From positions 2,623,464-2,687,463 of the forward strand of contig NZ_CP020477.1 of assembly GCF_002116695.1 (NCBI RefSeq): a DNA stretch of 64,000 bases, written 5' to 3'. This document shows, piece by piece, positions 1-9,673 of this stretch. Made by a program: the position numbers and the translations under genes. Numbering within the stretch: the first letter of the stretch is position 1; every line of letters starts with the position of its first letter. The notes beneath the pieces were generated by a model. It ran no database searches, had not been told where the DNA came from, and saw only the letters and a program-made list of their open reading frames with translations. The stretch comes from Acidianus manzaensis (GTDB lineage Archaea; Thermoproteota; Thermoprotei_A; Sulfolobales; Sulfolobaceae).

Positions 1-228
1 GAATATTTGGGTTTTATAAAAAATGGGGAAATATCTTATATTTCTCCGGAAATAATTAGTTTAATTGATTATAGTAATCATGTTGTTACTTCTGATTCGA
101 TAAAATATGGTATTAAGGTTAGAGTGGTGTATATTCCTGTATCTAATAAGTGGAAGGAGGTGGGAGGGTATGGTGTTATAAGAGATATGGTATATAAGGA
201 AATTATGAGAATTCGCCAACTACTTTGA
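1..228 (+). CDS. DUF917 family protein, C-terminal part (runs off the left edge)
   Basis: The reading frame is open to the first base of the window, so this is the 3' end of a longer gene. The visible residues (SDSIKYGIKVRVVYIPVSNKW) match the end of the DUF917 protein at 1734-2813 (TDRIKYGQKVIVVGIPSNNK), so both belong to one family. DUF917 proteins are commonly found beside hydantoinase/oxoprolinase subunits; their activity is not firmly known. The gene converges on the HyuA-like gene on the other strand and overlaps its 3' end by 26 bases. The two DUF917 genes of the window therefore lie in inverted orientation around one HyuA-like gene. The TTG at base 7 is not a credible start because the homologous region begins far upstream. 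Confidence 0.75.
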   Translation, partial: EYLGFIKNGEISYISPEIISLIDYSNHVVTSDSIKYGIKVRVVYIPVSNKWKEVGGYGVIRDMVYKEIMRIRQLL

Positions 229-1744
229 CTTTTATTTTGACTGAATTGCCTGGTAGGTATGGTATTTGTAATTCTTCTATTTCTCTGATTTCGATTGTGT
301 TGTTTGATGCGCCTGCGGTGGTTGCTATTCTTTTGGCTTCATCTATGATGTTTTTTATTGCTGATTCTCTACTGGTTTGTTCGTAGGAGAATGTTCTTTC
401 TACTGTAGCACCTATTTTTGTTAGTGTTGCACCTATTGCGTTGGCGTATTGTGCGTTTTGGGGTTTTATTACTGTTGAGGCTCCTTCTAGTTTGTCTGGT
501 ATCATTATGCTTCCTCCTCCTACGGCTATTACTTGGATGTCTGTTTTGGAGGTTTTCATAAGGTCTATTGCGTTTTCCCACATTTTTTTCATTTTGGTGT
601 ATATATTGGTTAAATAGTCTGTAGGGAATTTCTGTAGTACGAGTTTGGGATTGGCGTTTTCTAATGTTATTCTTTTTATTGCTATTGCTACGTCAGTTGT
701 TGTTAGTGTGTCGCCGTTCCATGAAATTCCTTTTTGGGTAAGTGCGTAACCTACGCTTTCTGGACCTATTTTTTCATTTTTAATTACTGTTCCACCGCCT
801 AATGCTAGGGTGTATATGTCTGGCATTCTGAAATTGGTTCTTATATTAACTATTTCTACTATGGATGAGGATTCTCTTGGGTATCCGTCGTAAAGTACTC
901 CTACGTTGGTTGTGGTTCCTCCGATGTCCATGACTATTGCGTTTTTTATTCCTGTTAGTAAATGTGCTCCTCTTATACTGTTTGATACTGGACCGGCTAC
1001 GGTGAATATTGGATAGTTTTTTATGAAGTGTTCTGAGGCTACGGTTCCATCGTTTTGGGCGAAGAATATTTTTACGTCTTCTATGCCTAGTTTGGATAGT
1101 AAGTCTTTTATTTTTATTATTAGATTTTCGAAAATTCTTAGTATTAGTGCGTTTAGGATTGTTGAGTTTTCTCTTTCTAATAATCCTATTCCTCCTATTT
1201 CATGTGATAATATTATGGGTATGTTAATTCCTTTTTCTTTTAGAATTTCTCTGGTTCTTAATTCGTGGTCTGGATTGACTATTGAGAATATTGATGTTAT
1301 TGCTATTGCGTCTGTTTTTCCATTAATCTCTTCTGCAATTTTCTTTATTTTATCTTCATCTAATTCTGTTATTTCTTCTCCTGTATATTCGTGACCTCCT
1401 CTTATCATGTATTTGTGTGTAATGAAATTGTTGAGATTTTCTGGCCAATCGAAGGTTGGTGGGACTCCTTCTCCTGCTGGTAAGCCTATTCTGATGATTG
1501 CGACTCTATTTAATCCTTTAGCTTGGTGTAGGGCGTTTAGGCCGTGAGTTGTTCCTATCATTAATGAGTTTATTTCATTTTTTCTTTCTCCTAATTTTTG
1601 TATTACTGTAGTTATTGCGTTTAATAGGCCGTCTGTAAGGTTTTGTGTTGTCATTACTTTGTCTGCTGCTAGTAAATTTTTTCCTTCTAATGCAACTACG
1701 TCGGTGTGTGTGCTTCCTATATCTATTCCTATTTTAATTGGCAA
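203..1744 (-). CDS. Hydantoinase/oxoprolinase-type ATP-dependent hydrolase subunit, short form (HyuA-like)
   Basis: The 513-residue protein begins with the actin-like nucleotide-binding motif IGIDIGSTHTDVVAL and has a second phosphate loop, VMDIGGTTTNVGVL, near residue 270, with LALGGGTVIKN further on. These are hallmarks of the HyuA / 5-oxoprolinase A family, which couples ATP hydrolysis to opening of cyclic amides or to related carboxylations. At 513 residues it is shorter than the 650-700 residues of full HyuA, such as the gene at 5420-7474. The start is a TTG that overlaps the end of the upstream DUF917 gene by 11 bases, as expected in an operon. No HyuB-type gene lies next to it, so DUF917 may be its partner (inference). 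The substrate cannot be told from sequence. Confidence 0.85.
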   Translation of the reverse strand: MPIKIGIDIGSTHTDVVALEGKNLLAADKVMTTQNLTDGLLNAITTVIQKLGERKNEINSLMIGTTHGLNALHQAKGLNRVAIIRIGLPAGEGVPPTFDWPENLNNFITHKYMIRGGHEYTGEEITELDEDKIKKIAEEINGKTDAIAITSIFSIVNPDHELRTREILKEKGINIPIILSHEIGGIGLLERENSTILNALILRIFENLIIKIKDLLSKLGIEDVKIFFAQNDGTVASEHFIKNYPIFTVAGPVSNSIRGAHLLTGIKNAIVMDIGGTTTNVGVLYDGYPRESSSIVEIVNIRTNFRMPDIYTLALGGGTVIKNEKIGPESVGYALTQKGISWNGDTLTTTDVAIAIKRITLENANPKLVLQKFPTDYLTNIYTKMKKMWENAIDLMKTSKTDIQVIAVGGGSIMIPDKLEGASTVIKPQNAQYANAIGATLTKIGATVERTFSYEQTSRESAIKNIIDEAKRIATTAGASNNTIEIREIEELQIPYLPGNSVKIKVKVVGEFS

Positions 1745-2813
1745 TTTTCTTCACCTTTTGTTCTAAAGGTATAAAGTCGGTGTTGTATCCGAATGCTCGT
1801 GGTCCTATATATTTTAATGCATTAGGTGATCTAAGTTTGTTATTGGATGGTATTCCTACTACTATAACTTTTTGTCCGTATTTGATTCTGTCTGTGGTTA
1901 TAGGTTTAAATGTGAATAAATCTAATACTGTAATTAGATCTGGAACTGATGCTATTATATCATTGTTAATAGTTGCTAATAGGAATTCGTTTTGAAAATC
2001 AATTTTTAGTATGTTGTTATTTTCTAATCCTTGTATTGTTACATTTCCTTTTGAAAATCCTTTGTCTAGTTTTCTATTTACGTCTATTACTTTTCCTTTA
2101 AATAGAATTATAGCTTTTAGTTTGTCTAGTACGTCATCTAAACGCATGTCATTTATGGATTGTCCTATTTCTAGTGCTAAGGTTAGTGTGCCTAGTATGG
2201 CTGAGTTGAAATATGTTTTTATGTTAGTACCGTATAGAGCTATGTATGCGCTTCCTCCGTATCTTACTGTAATTGTTCTTGCTATTTTCTCTGACCAATA
2301 TCCGTTAATGCCTTTAACTATGCTTATATTTCCTTTTTCGTCGAAGATGACTACTGGAGAGGGTTGAATTCCATAGAAGTAGAAAGTGGTCATTTGTAGT
2401 TCTGGGAATGCTCTTCCCATTCCATCACCGTCAATAACTGGTATTCCGGTTTTGGCTGATGTGATTAGTGGGATGGTGGAATTAACTCCTCCCATTTCTA
2501 GTGGAGTTATATAATCTATTTTGTTTCCTGTGAAATTAGAGTATGCTTCTAATGCTTTTTTTGTTTCTGAACTATTTGGTATTTTTTCTATCATAACAAT
2601 TGGTGCTCCCATCATTGCACTTCCTATGACGAAGGAATTTTGATTGATTGTATTTACTTTACTTATTATTTCTATTTTTTTACTATTATTTTGTAATTCT
2701 CTTTTTAGCATAAGACCTCCTATATATGGATCTCCTCCGCCACCGGTGCCTAAAAATGAAGCTCCTATAATTAGATTTTGAATATCTTTTGTTTGAATGT
2801 AATATGTTTCCAT
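1734..2813 (-). CDS. DUF917 family protein
   Basis: This 359-residue protein carries two stretches typical of DUF917: an N-terminal glycine-rich GTGGGGDPYIGG and DGDGMGRAFPELQM near residue 130. The family often accompanies HyuA-like proteins and is annotated only by domain number. Here it is third in a leftward operon: the small membrane protein ends 6 bases upstream and the HyuA-like gene overlaps its 3' end by 11 bases. The tight packing with a permease suggests a role in breakdown of an imported nitrogen heterocycle or amide. That role is inference from context. No signal peptide or membrane segment is visible, so it is probably cytosolic. Confidence 0.8.
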   Translation of the reverse strand: METYYIQTKDIQNLIIGASFLGTGGGGDPYIGGLMLKRELQNNSKKIEIISKVNTINQNSFVIGSAMMGAPIVMIEKIPNSSETKKALEAYSNFTGNKIDYITPLEMGGVNSTIPLITSAKTGIPVIDGDGMGRAFPELQMTTFYFYGIQPSPVVIFDEKGNISIVKGINGYWSEKIARTITVRYGGSAYIALYGTNIKTYFNSAILGTLTLALEIGQSINDMRLDDVLDKLKAIILFKGKVIDVNRKLDKGFSKGNVTIQGLENNNILKIDFQNEFLLATINNDIIASVPDLITVLDLFTFKPITTDRIKYGQKVIVVGIPSNNKLRSPNALKYIGPRAFGYNTDFIPLEQKVKKIAN

Positions 2814-2819
2814 TCAATT

Positions 2820-3206
2820 CTACACCTTTATTATTGAATATCCTTTTCTATATGAAATTACTAGTAATGTTGATCCCCATAAAATTTGTATTAAAGATAT
2901 TATAGATTCTGTTATGAGAATCTGGATTGAGGTTAAAAGGACTGGTGCATATACTATTGAAATGTAACCTAGTGCGAAAGATACTAATAGCCATGCTGCT
3001 TGAACTCCTGTTCTAATTTTTTGATCTTCTAGCTTGTTTATAGAGAATCTTAATATGCTGAAACTTGTTATTGCTAATATTAGTATGCCATATACTAAGT
3101 TGTAGTATTGTACAAATCCCTTAGATAAAATATATAATACGATAAAAACAAAACTTAATATTATATTATAAAAAATGAATATTTTATAATTAGTAGTTAG
3201 ATTCAT
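2820..3206 (-). CDS. Small four-helix membrane protein, unknown function
   Basis: The 128-residue product is almost entirely hydrophobic, with about four predicted membrane spans (near residues 10-30, 35-55, 68-88 and 90-115) separated by short charged loops such as NKLEDQKIRTG. I do not recognise a family. Its start overlaps the 3' end of the permease gene by 4 bases, and the DUF917 gene begins 6 bases after its stop, so it is almost certainly co-transcribed and may be a permease accessory protein. No other evidence of function is visible. Confidence 0.7.
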   Translation of the reverse strand: MNLTTNYKIFIFYNIILSFVFIVLYILSKGFVQYYNLVYGILILAITSFSILRFSINKLEDQKIRTGVQAAWLLVSFALGYISIVYAPVLLTSIQILITESIISLIQILWGSTLLVISYRKGYSIIKV

Positions 3207-4579
3207 TTTAAGTCGCCTCCTTCATAATTATATGGTAATATTTCTGGATTCTTTCCTAATGATTTAATTAAATAATATAATAATGGATATGTTAATAATC
3301 CAGTAATTAGAGAGTTAACAGCTGGTATACCTAAATTAATGAAAAATCCTACAATTGAACCTAATGCTAAAGCTAGTACGCCTGCAATGTTTACGTTATA
3401 ATACACGTTACCTGGTGTAAACTGATATCTTTTATATGGGTCATTCATTTTATTAAAATATTTTCTTACTATGAAGAAATCGGCTATTACGATTCCTCCC
3501 ATAGCAGGTAAAAAGTCTCCTAATAATGAAATAAAATCTTCGAAAGGAGTTATTGATGATCCAGCAATAAAACCTATAAATGCAGCTATGGCGGTTCCAA
3601 TTATGCCGTTAATTATTGATGCTATTTCGCGTCTCATAGGATATAGGTTAACTAGTGATAGGGACCCACTATATAAATTGTCTGTATTAATTATAAATTG
3701 ACCAAAAATTATTATCAAAAGTACGCCTACTCCCATTCCTAAATCTAACATGGCATTAGTTATTAAATAGGAGCCTGTAACTAGGACTATTGCTACTCCT
3801 CCTAATATTAGGAATGGATAAAGGAATATTATATGGGAGATCCAGGCTGATGCAGCGTCTTTAGCTGATTTGGAAAATCTAGAAATATCTGAAGATATTA
3901 TTGTACCTGCACTATATAGTCCAATAATTGCTGAGATTCCATCTAATAGACTCATATAATGTGTTGGTGTGGCAGACACAACTGCAGTAAAACCACCTTT
4001 AAGGGATAGTACTATTGCTATACCTATACCTATTAGCCATATATGGAATGGGATTGTAAAATAGCTCATAAAAGATAGCATTCTATATCCTATGTATGTC
4101 ATAATTATCATTAGTATACCACCCCAAATTGATGCTACTCCAACAGAGAAAAATGGATTATTGGGAAATATTTCACTTATAACTATACCAAATAACCATG
4201 TTTCTACAGCATACCATCCTATTCCTGTAGTTATACTTATTAATAAGAATCCAGCTATTTTTCCACCTAATCTTCCTAATGGATGTCTCCACATGACGTA
4301 TGTAGAAAGTCCACTATATGCTCCTATAGATGCGATTAAGCTACCTAATACTGCTAGTACTAAAGTTCCTGAAAGTACAGCTATTACAGCTTGCGAAAAT
4401 GTAAGTCCATAGCCTAATGCGCCTCCTCCCCATATAACAGCTATTGCTCCATATACTGATGAAAAAACTAGGAAAATATTGAAGAAACCATATCTAGAAT
4501 GTTTAGGAACTTCTTTTAATGAATAGTCATCGTATTTGGATTTTTCTTCATTTTTTCCAACTTCTTCTTTTCCTGCCAT
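3203..4579 (-). CDS. NCS1-family nucleobase/hydantoin-type permease
   Basis: The product has about twelve membrane spans and the features of the nucleobase-cation-symport-1 (cytosine/purines/hydantoin) permeases: an N-terminal cytoplasmic segment, a first span with VIWGGGALGYGLTFSQ, then GSLIASIGAYSGLSTYVMWR and TGIGWYAVETW. The open frame extends to 4624, but the ATG at 4579 (MAGKEEVGKNEEKS) is preferred. It removes a hydrophobic stretch unlike NCS1 N-termini and leaves a TATA-like ctataaaat about 36 bases upstream. The permease leads an operon with a small membrane protein, DUF917 and a HyuA-like hydrolase. Import of a cyclic amide such as hydantoin, allantoin or a pyrimidine is therefore likely. 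The exact substrate is not readable. Confidence 0.85.
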   Translation of the reverse strand: MAGKEEVGKNEEKSKYDDYSLKEVPKHSRYGFFNIFLVFSSVYGAIAVIWGGGALGYGLTFSQAVIAVLSGTLVLAVLGSLIASIGAYSGLSTYVMWRHPLGRLGGKIAGFLLISITTGIGWYAVETWLFGIVISEIFPNNPFFSVGVASIWGGILMIIMTYIGYRMLSFMSYFTIPFHIWLIGIGIAIVLSLKGGFTAVVSATPTHYMSLLDGISAIIGLYSAGTIISSDISRFSKSAKDAASAWISHIIFLYPFLILGGVAIVLVTGSYLITNAMLDLGMGVGVLLIIIFGQFIINTDNLYSGSLSLVNLYPMRREIASIINGIIGTAIAAFIGFIAGSSITPFEDFISLLGDFLPAMGGIVIADFFIVRKYFNKMNDPYKRYQFTPGNVYYNVNIAGVLALALGSIVGFFINLGIPAVNSLITGLLTYPLLYYLIKSLGKNPEILPYNYEGGDLK

Positions 4580-4748
4580 AATTTCTAAAGTATAAGTATA
4601 GAATAAAAACATTTTATAGTTCATAGATAATTTATTTAATCATAAGTTGACTATCATTATGGTCTTTTAATAGTTTATTTTTAATATAAATTGATTTCTA
4701 ATAGATTAGTTTTAGTTGTTCAATAGACTATATATTTATGAATAAGCC

Positions 4749-5228
4749 TTATATATTAGATAGGACTGATTTTCCCCAAGCTTTGTAGGTTCTTGATACG
4801 TAATATATTTTGTAATCTTGAACTGCTTTGTCGTTTATCAGTTTTAATATTTCTTCCTTTAGCTTTATCGTGTCTTTATGAAATAATCTGATAAGCAAGT
4901 CCCATTCAGTCATATATTCAGTTATTTCATATACCAAATCATTGCTAATTAGCTTGTTAATATATTGTTCCCTTAGAACTAAATCATGGTTTAACTTAAT
5001 CATGACATCAGCATAAGGTAAGCCTAAATTTTGTAATATTACAACTCCTACTATTTTAAGAATTCCGCTATTTTGTAATTTTAATCTTCTAACTCTTACA
5101 CTAGTTTTAGATAATCCTATCATCTTACCTATTCTTGCATCTGAAATATTAGCATCATTATTTAAAAATTTTAAAATTTTAATATCTTTTTCATCTAGAT
5201 ACTTATTAAATATTTCTTCCCAGCTCAT
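4749..5228 (-). CDS. Lrp/AsnC-family transcriptional regulator
   Basis: A 159-residue protein with an N-terminal helix-turn-helix (ISDARIGKMIGLSKTSVRVRR, about residues 29-49), followed by an alpha/beta ligand-sensing domain of the Lrp/AsnC type. The length and order fit the family. It lies between the leftward permease operon and the rightward hyuA-hyuB pair and is transcribed away from hyuA. The natural inference is that it controls one or both catabolic units in response to a substrate. The 191 bases between it and hyuA must hold both promoters. Confidence 0.88.
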   Translation of the reverse strand: MSWEEIFNKYLDEKDIKILKFLNNDANISDARIGKMIGLSKTSVRVRRLKLQNSGILKIVGVVILQNLGLPYADVMIKLNHDLVLREQYINKLISNDLVYEITEYMTEWDLLIRLFHKDTIKLKEEILKLINDKAVQDYKIYYVSRTYKAWGKSVLSNI

Positions 5229-5419
5229 TTCATAACATCCTTTTTTTTTAAGTATTCCGTTTATTTATAATTTTCTTTTGACATAATAACATAGTTAATT
5301 GTAGCGCTATATTGTATTAATTATATAGTTTAAATACGCTATCTAGATGTCTTTTGGAATACAAATGCTGATATAATTGACTATATTATTTTTTTATATT
5401 TATTAACGAGATACACTTA
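5229..5419. promoter_or_regulatory. Divergent promoter region between the Lrp-type regulator and hyuA
   Basis: A 191-base, very A+T-rich spacer between divergent genes. A TATA-like tttttatattta lies about 20-30 bases before the hyuA start at 5420, which places the transcription start close to the ATG. No clear palindromic operator was found by eye. Confidence 0.45.
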
Positions 5420-7474
5420 ATGATGATAAGAGTAGGAATAGATATAGGAGGAGCTTTTACTGATATTGTAGTTTATGATACTGATTCTGAAGAAATTCAA
5501 TGGATAAAGAATGAAACTACATCTGAAGATCCATCAATTGGAGTACTTAATGGAATAGATTGGCTAAATATAAATTTAGAAGCAACTAATGAAATTATAC
5601 ATGGACAAACGTTAGCTATTAACACTATAATAGAAAGGAAAGGAGCTAAGATTGGCTTAATCACTACAAAAGGTTTTCGAGATATTCTTGAAATTCAAAG
5701 AGCAAATAGAAGGGACATGTATAATTTTAAATATAATAAACCTGTTCCCTTTGTTCCAAGATATTTGAGATTAGAAATAAATGAAAGAATAGATCCTAAG
5801 GGAGATATTTTAGTAGAATTGAATGAAAATGAAATTAATGAAATATATGATAGATTAAAAAATGAGAATGTAGAAGCTATTGCAGTATCTTTAATTAATT
5901 CCTATGTTAATCCTATCCATGAATTAAAAATAAAAGAACTTATAGAAAAAAATAAACCTGACGTTATAGTAACATTATCTCATGAAATAACAAGGGAATG
6001 GAGAGAATATGAAAGAACTAACACTACAGTGCTTAATGCGTATATAATGCCGAAGATGCAAAAATATTTAAGCAAAATTGAGGATGAACTTAAAAAAAGA
6101 AATTTTAAAGGAAATTATTTTGCAATGCTTTCTAATGGCGGAGTAGCTACTTTTGAGTTTGCTAAAAAATTTCCCGTATATACTTTAGAATCTGGTCCTG
6201 TTGCAGGAGTTATAGGTGCAATTAAGATAGGAGAAATTCTTGGTGAGAAAAATCTTATAACAATGGATGGAGGAAGTACTACTACTAAGGCTAGTTTAGT
6301 AAAAGATTTAGAACCTACAATAATTACTGACTATTATATTGGAAGAGATAAGTATAGCTCTGGATATCCAGTAAAAGTACCTACAATAGATATTGTAGAA
6401 ATAGGAAATGGTGGCACAAGTATTGCATGGATTGACGAAACCGGAAATTTAAGAGTAGGACCTAGAGCCGCTGGTGCTTATCCTGGTCCAATTTCTTATG
6501 GAAAAGGTGGTAAGGAAATAACTGTAACTGATGCGTATATTGCTTGTGGATTTCTAAATCAAAACGAATTATTGGGTGGAAAAATAAAGATAAATAAAGA
6601 TGTTGCATTGCAAGCAATTTCTGCTATTGCAAATTACTACGATGTATCAATTGAAGAAGCATCATATGGAATTATAAAAATTGCTAACGATAATGCAGTA
6701 AACGTAGTAAGACTAGTATCTATCCAGAGGGGATATGATCCAAGAGACTTTACTTTAATAGCATATGGAGGATCTGGTCCTATGTTCGCACCTTTTGTAG
6801 CAGATGAATTAGAGATAAAGAAAATAATAATTCCAGCCGTTCCTGCAGGAGTATTTTCAGCATGGGGAATGTTACTAGCGGACATTAGACATGATATGGT
6901 ATTATCATATCCTATTAGGATTGATAAAGAAAATAGCATTGACATAATAAATGAGAAATTCAGCAGTATAGAAAGAAAAATAATATCTACGTTAGTTTCA
7001 GAAGGCTTTAAGGAAGAAGATATCTTAATAACTAGATACGCTGAAATGAGATATTACGGTCAAGAGCACACTGTTAAAGTCAATATAATGCCAGGCGTCA
7101 TAGGAGAGAAGGAAATTAGAGAAATAGAAAGAAGATTTCATGAAGCTCACGAACTTGCTTATGCATTTAAATTAGATAGTCCAATTGAACTAGTGAATTT
7201 CCACGTTAGTGGTATTGTAAAGACTAAATCAATTCCAATAAAAAAGAAGATAGTAAATAATTATGAATTTAGTAATTCTCTCATTAGTAAGAGAAAAGTA
7301 TATTTTGAGGGAGACTACAATGAATGGAATGTATATAATAAAGAGAAACTTTTACCTAATCAATATATATATGGACCAGCTATTATTGAAGATCCTACTT
7401 CTACTGCGATAATTCTTGAAAGCCAAAAAAGTGTTTTAGACGAATTTGGTAATTTAATTATAGAGAGGGATTAA
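5420..7474 (+). CDS. hyuA: Hydantoinase/oxoprolinase subunit A (HyuA-type)
   Basis: The 684-residue protein is a full-length HyuA / N-methylhydantoinase A-type ATPase. It has the N-terminal VGIDIGGAFTDIVVY motif, the central METAL/ATP-type MDGGSTTTKASLV, the GNGGTSIAW segment, and the conserved C-terminal block YDPRDFTLIAYGGSGP. The family hydrolyses or carboxylates cyclic amides, 5-oxoproline or ketones using ATP, together with a HyuB subunit. That subunit begins 2 bases after this stop codon. The start is the first ATG of ATGATGATAAGA, about 20 bases after a TATA-like run. The large insert between the two phosphate loops and the C-terminal DUF-type tail are normal for the family. The substrate is unassigned. 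Confidence 0.9.
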   Translation: MMIRVGIDIGGAFTDIVVYDTDSEEIQWIKNETTSEDPSIGVLNGIDWLNINLEATNEIIHGQTLAINTIIERKGAKIGLITTKGFRDILEIQRANRRDMYNFKYNKPVPFVPRYLRLEINERIDPKGDILVELNENEINEIYDRLKNENVEAIAVSLINSYVNPIHELKIKELIEKNKPDVIVTLSHEITREWREYERTNTTVLNAYIMPKMQKYLSKIEDELKKRNFKGNYFAMLSNGGVATFEFAKKFPVYTLESGPVAGVIGAIKIGEILGEKNLITMDGGSTTTKASLVKDLEPTIITDYYIGRDKYSSGYPVKVPTIDIVEIGNGGTSIAWIDETGNLRVGPRAAGAYPGPISYGKGGKEITVTDAYIACGFLNQNELLGGKIKINKDVALQAISAIANYYDVSIEEASYGIIKIANDNAVNVVRLVSIQRGYDPRDFTLIAYGGSGPMFAPFVADELEIKKIIIPAVPAGVFSAWGMLLADIRHDMVLSYPIRIDKENSIDIINEKFSSIERKIISTLVSEGFKEEDILITRYAEMRYYGQEHTVKVNIMPGVIGEKEIREIERRFHEAHELAYAFKLDSPIELVNFHVSGIVKTKSIPIKKKIVNNYEFSNSLISKRKVYFEGDYNEWNVYNKEKLLPNQYIYGPAIIEDPTSTAIILESQKSVLDEFGNLIIERD

Positions 7475-7476
7475 AT

Positions 7477-9213
7477 ATGATTAATCAATTCACATTAGAA
7501 TTAATAGAAAATGGACTAGAAGTAGCAGCTCAAGAAATGTTTTATGCTTTTGGAAGAACTGCAAAGAGTCCAGTTATATATGAAGTATTAGACTATGCTG
7601 TAGGAATAACTGATTATAAAGGTAGAGGTTTGGTCGCACAAGCACCTGGTGTACCTGGATTTTCTGGTGTTCTAGATTTTACAATAAGAGAAGTATTAGA
7701 TAAATGGAATAATAATATAAAAGAAGGGGATATAATAGCTACTAATATACCATATTCTGGTGGAACTCACCTAAATGATGTAGCATTAATAATGCCAATA
7801 TTTAGTAGAGACAAACTGTTAGGATTTATAGTAAATAAAGGACATTGGAGCGAAATAGGAGGAATGCATTTTGGAAGTTGGACATCAGATGCCACAGAAG
7901 TATTTCAAGAAGGACTTCAATTACCTAATATAAAATTATTCGTAGAAGGAAAGCCAAATAAGGATGTAATAGATATAATAAGTGCTAACTCAAGAATGCC
8001 TAGTGCAACATTAGGAGACATGGAAGCACAAATAGCCTCAATGAAAGTAGCATTAAGAAGAGTAAATACGCTGATTGATAAGTATGGATTAGAAAACGTA
8101 ATAGAAGCAATGGATAAGTTAATTGAAGATGGGGCTAAATTAAGCAAATTAAGGTTAAGTAAATTACCTAAAGGAGTTTTTGAAGCAGAAGATTACATAG
8201 ACGATGATGGAATTTCCGATAATCCAGTCTATGTTAAAGCAAAGGTCACTATAACTGATGATAATTTCATAGTAGATTTTACTGGTAGTTCTGATCAAGT
8301 CAAAGGACCAATTAATTCTCCATTACCAGCTACAGTATCGGCAGTAAGAGAAATATTTATGGCTATTACAGATCCTCATGCTTCACCTAATGCGGGTTAC
8401 TTTTCCACTTTAAAAGTAATTGCACCAGAAGGCAGTATATTTAATCCTAAGAAACCAGCTCCTACTTCAACATACTGGGAATCAATGTCTTATGCTACTG
8501 ATTTAGTGTGGAAAGCCCTAGCTCCTCACATACCAGATAAACTATCCGCAGGCCATTTTCTATCTATATTAGCTACAATATTAGGTGGTTATAATGAAAA
8601 CACTAATGAACCTTTTGCTATTGTAGAACCGCAACCAGGAGGATGGGGAGCTTGTAACGAAAAAGATGGAGAAAGTGCACTAGTAGCTAGTGGCGATGGA
8701 GAAACATATATAGCATCTGCAGAAGTTTACGAAAATAGAATGCCAATCTTAGTTGAAAGAATATCATTAAATACTGAAGATGGATCAGGTCATGGTAAAT
8801 ATAGAGGAGGATTTGGAATTATAAAAAACTATATAATTAGATCTAAGGAAGCTTACTTCACAGTATCCATTGGAAGATCAAAATTCCCACCATGGGGAGT
8901 AAATGGAGGTTATAATGGTCCATCTAATTATGCTATAATTTATGAAAAAGGAGAAGAACCAAAAATTATTAGAAAAGCAGCGTCAATAAAATTGAAAGCC
9001 GGAGATAAAGTAAGCTTACATAGTGCAGGAGGCGGAGGATGGGGAGATCCATTAGACAGAGATCCAGAACTAGTTTTAAACGACGTGAAAAATGAGTATA
9101 TAAATTACAATATCGCACAAAAAATATATGGAGTAGTAATAGAAAATGGAAAAATAAATTACCAAAAAACTCTTGAATTACGGAGTAAACTGAAAAACTC
9201 TAAGACTAAATAA
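7477..9213 (+). CDS. hyuB: Hydantoinase/oxoprolinase subunit B (HyuB-type)
   Basis: A 578-residue HyuB-family protein, partner of the HyuA ATPase just upstream. Family blocks are clear: NIPYSGGTHLNDVALIMPIF near residue 90, HWSEIGGMHFGSW, QPGGWGACNEKDGESAL and the C-terminal SAGGGGWGDPLDRDP. HyuB supplies the catalytic half of ATP-dependent cyclic-amide hydrolases and of related acetone/acetophenone carboxylases. Two bases separate it from hyuA, so the two are co-translated. The spacer after its stop (9214-9673) holds one short interspersed element and no further gene. Confidence 0.9.
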   Translation: MINQFTLELIENGLEVAAQEMFYAFGRTAKSPVIYEVLDYAVGITDYKGRGLVAQAPGVPGFSGVLDFTIREVLDKWNNNIKEGDIIATNIPYSGGTHLNDVALIMPIFSRDKLLGFIVNKGHWSEIGGMHFGSWTSDATEVFQEGLQLPNIKLFVEGKPNKDVIDIISANSRMPSATLGDMEAQIASMKVALRRVNTLIDKYGLENVIEAMDKLIEDGAKLSKLRLSKLPKGVFEAEDYIDDDGISDNPVYVKAKVTITDDNFIVDFTGSSDQVKGPINSPLPATVSAVREIFMAITDPHASPNAGYFSTLKVIAPEGSIFNPKKPAPTSTYWESMSYATDLVWKALAPHIPDKLSAGHFLSILATILGGYNENTNEPFAIVEPQPGGWGACNEKDGESALVASGDGETYIASAEVYENRMPILVERISLNTEDGSGHGKYRGGFGIIKNYIIRSKEAYFTVSIGRSKFPPWGVNGGYNGPSNYAIIYEKGEEPKIIRKAASIKLKAGDKVSLHSAGGGGWGDPLDRDPELVLNDVKNEYINYNIAQKIYGVVIENGKINYQKTLELRSKLKNSKTK

Positions 9214-9288
9214 TAACTATAAAATTTTTACTAATTTATCAAGACTATAGAGAATATATTCCATAAGACAAATTAGTTTAACATAGTA

Positions 9289-9377
9289 TAGTGTGTATCA
9301 TTTGAATAATTAACGCTTATTTCACGAATAGTTCTGATTAAGAGAATAGCTTCAATTTTCAGATAATCCACAAATTA
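9289..9377 (-). repeat. Short interspersed element (MITE-like), copy 1
   Basis: Begins TAGTGTGTATCATTTG and ends CCACAAATTA; the imperfect terminal repeats and internal GCGTTAA / TTTTCAGAT blocks match the other copies. No clear target duplication here. Confidence 0.7.
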
Positions 9378-9673
9378 GTTTTTACGCGTTATATTTACAA
9401 TAGTGGAGTTTAGGCTATTTAAAGAATTATTGTCATTCTATTTTTATAATATCTGCAAAAGGTGATGAAATCCATTATTTATTATACAACATTTTTAAAT
9501 CGTATTGAAGGTGAGAGTTTTAAATGACTGATACTTTTTTCTTCTATAAGAGGAATTAATGATGAAGTTAACAGTATTTTCAAAATAAAGGCTTTGAAGA
9601 TTTTAAGTTATGATGTAATTTAGTAATGTAAAAATAGAAAAATTTTTATATTGGCATAAAAAATATATTTAAT
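9378..9673. other. A+T-rich spacer before the zinc-ribbon gene
   Basis: No open frame or structured RNA stands out. A TATA-like aatttttatattgg lies about 25-30 bases before the GTG start at 9674 and is its likely promoter. Confidence 0.4.
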
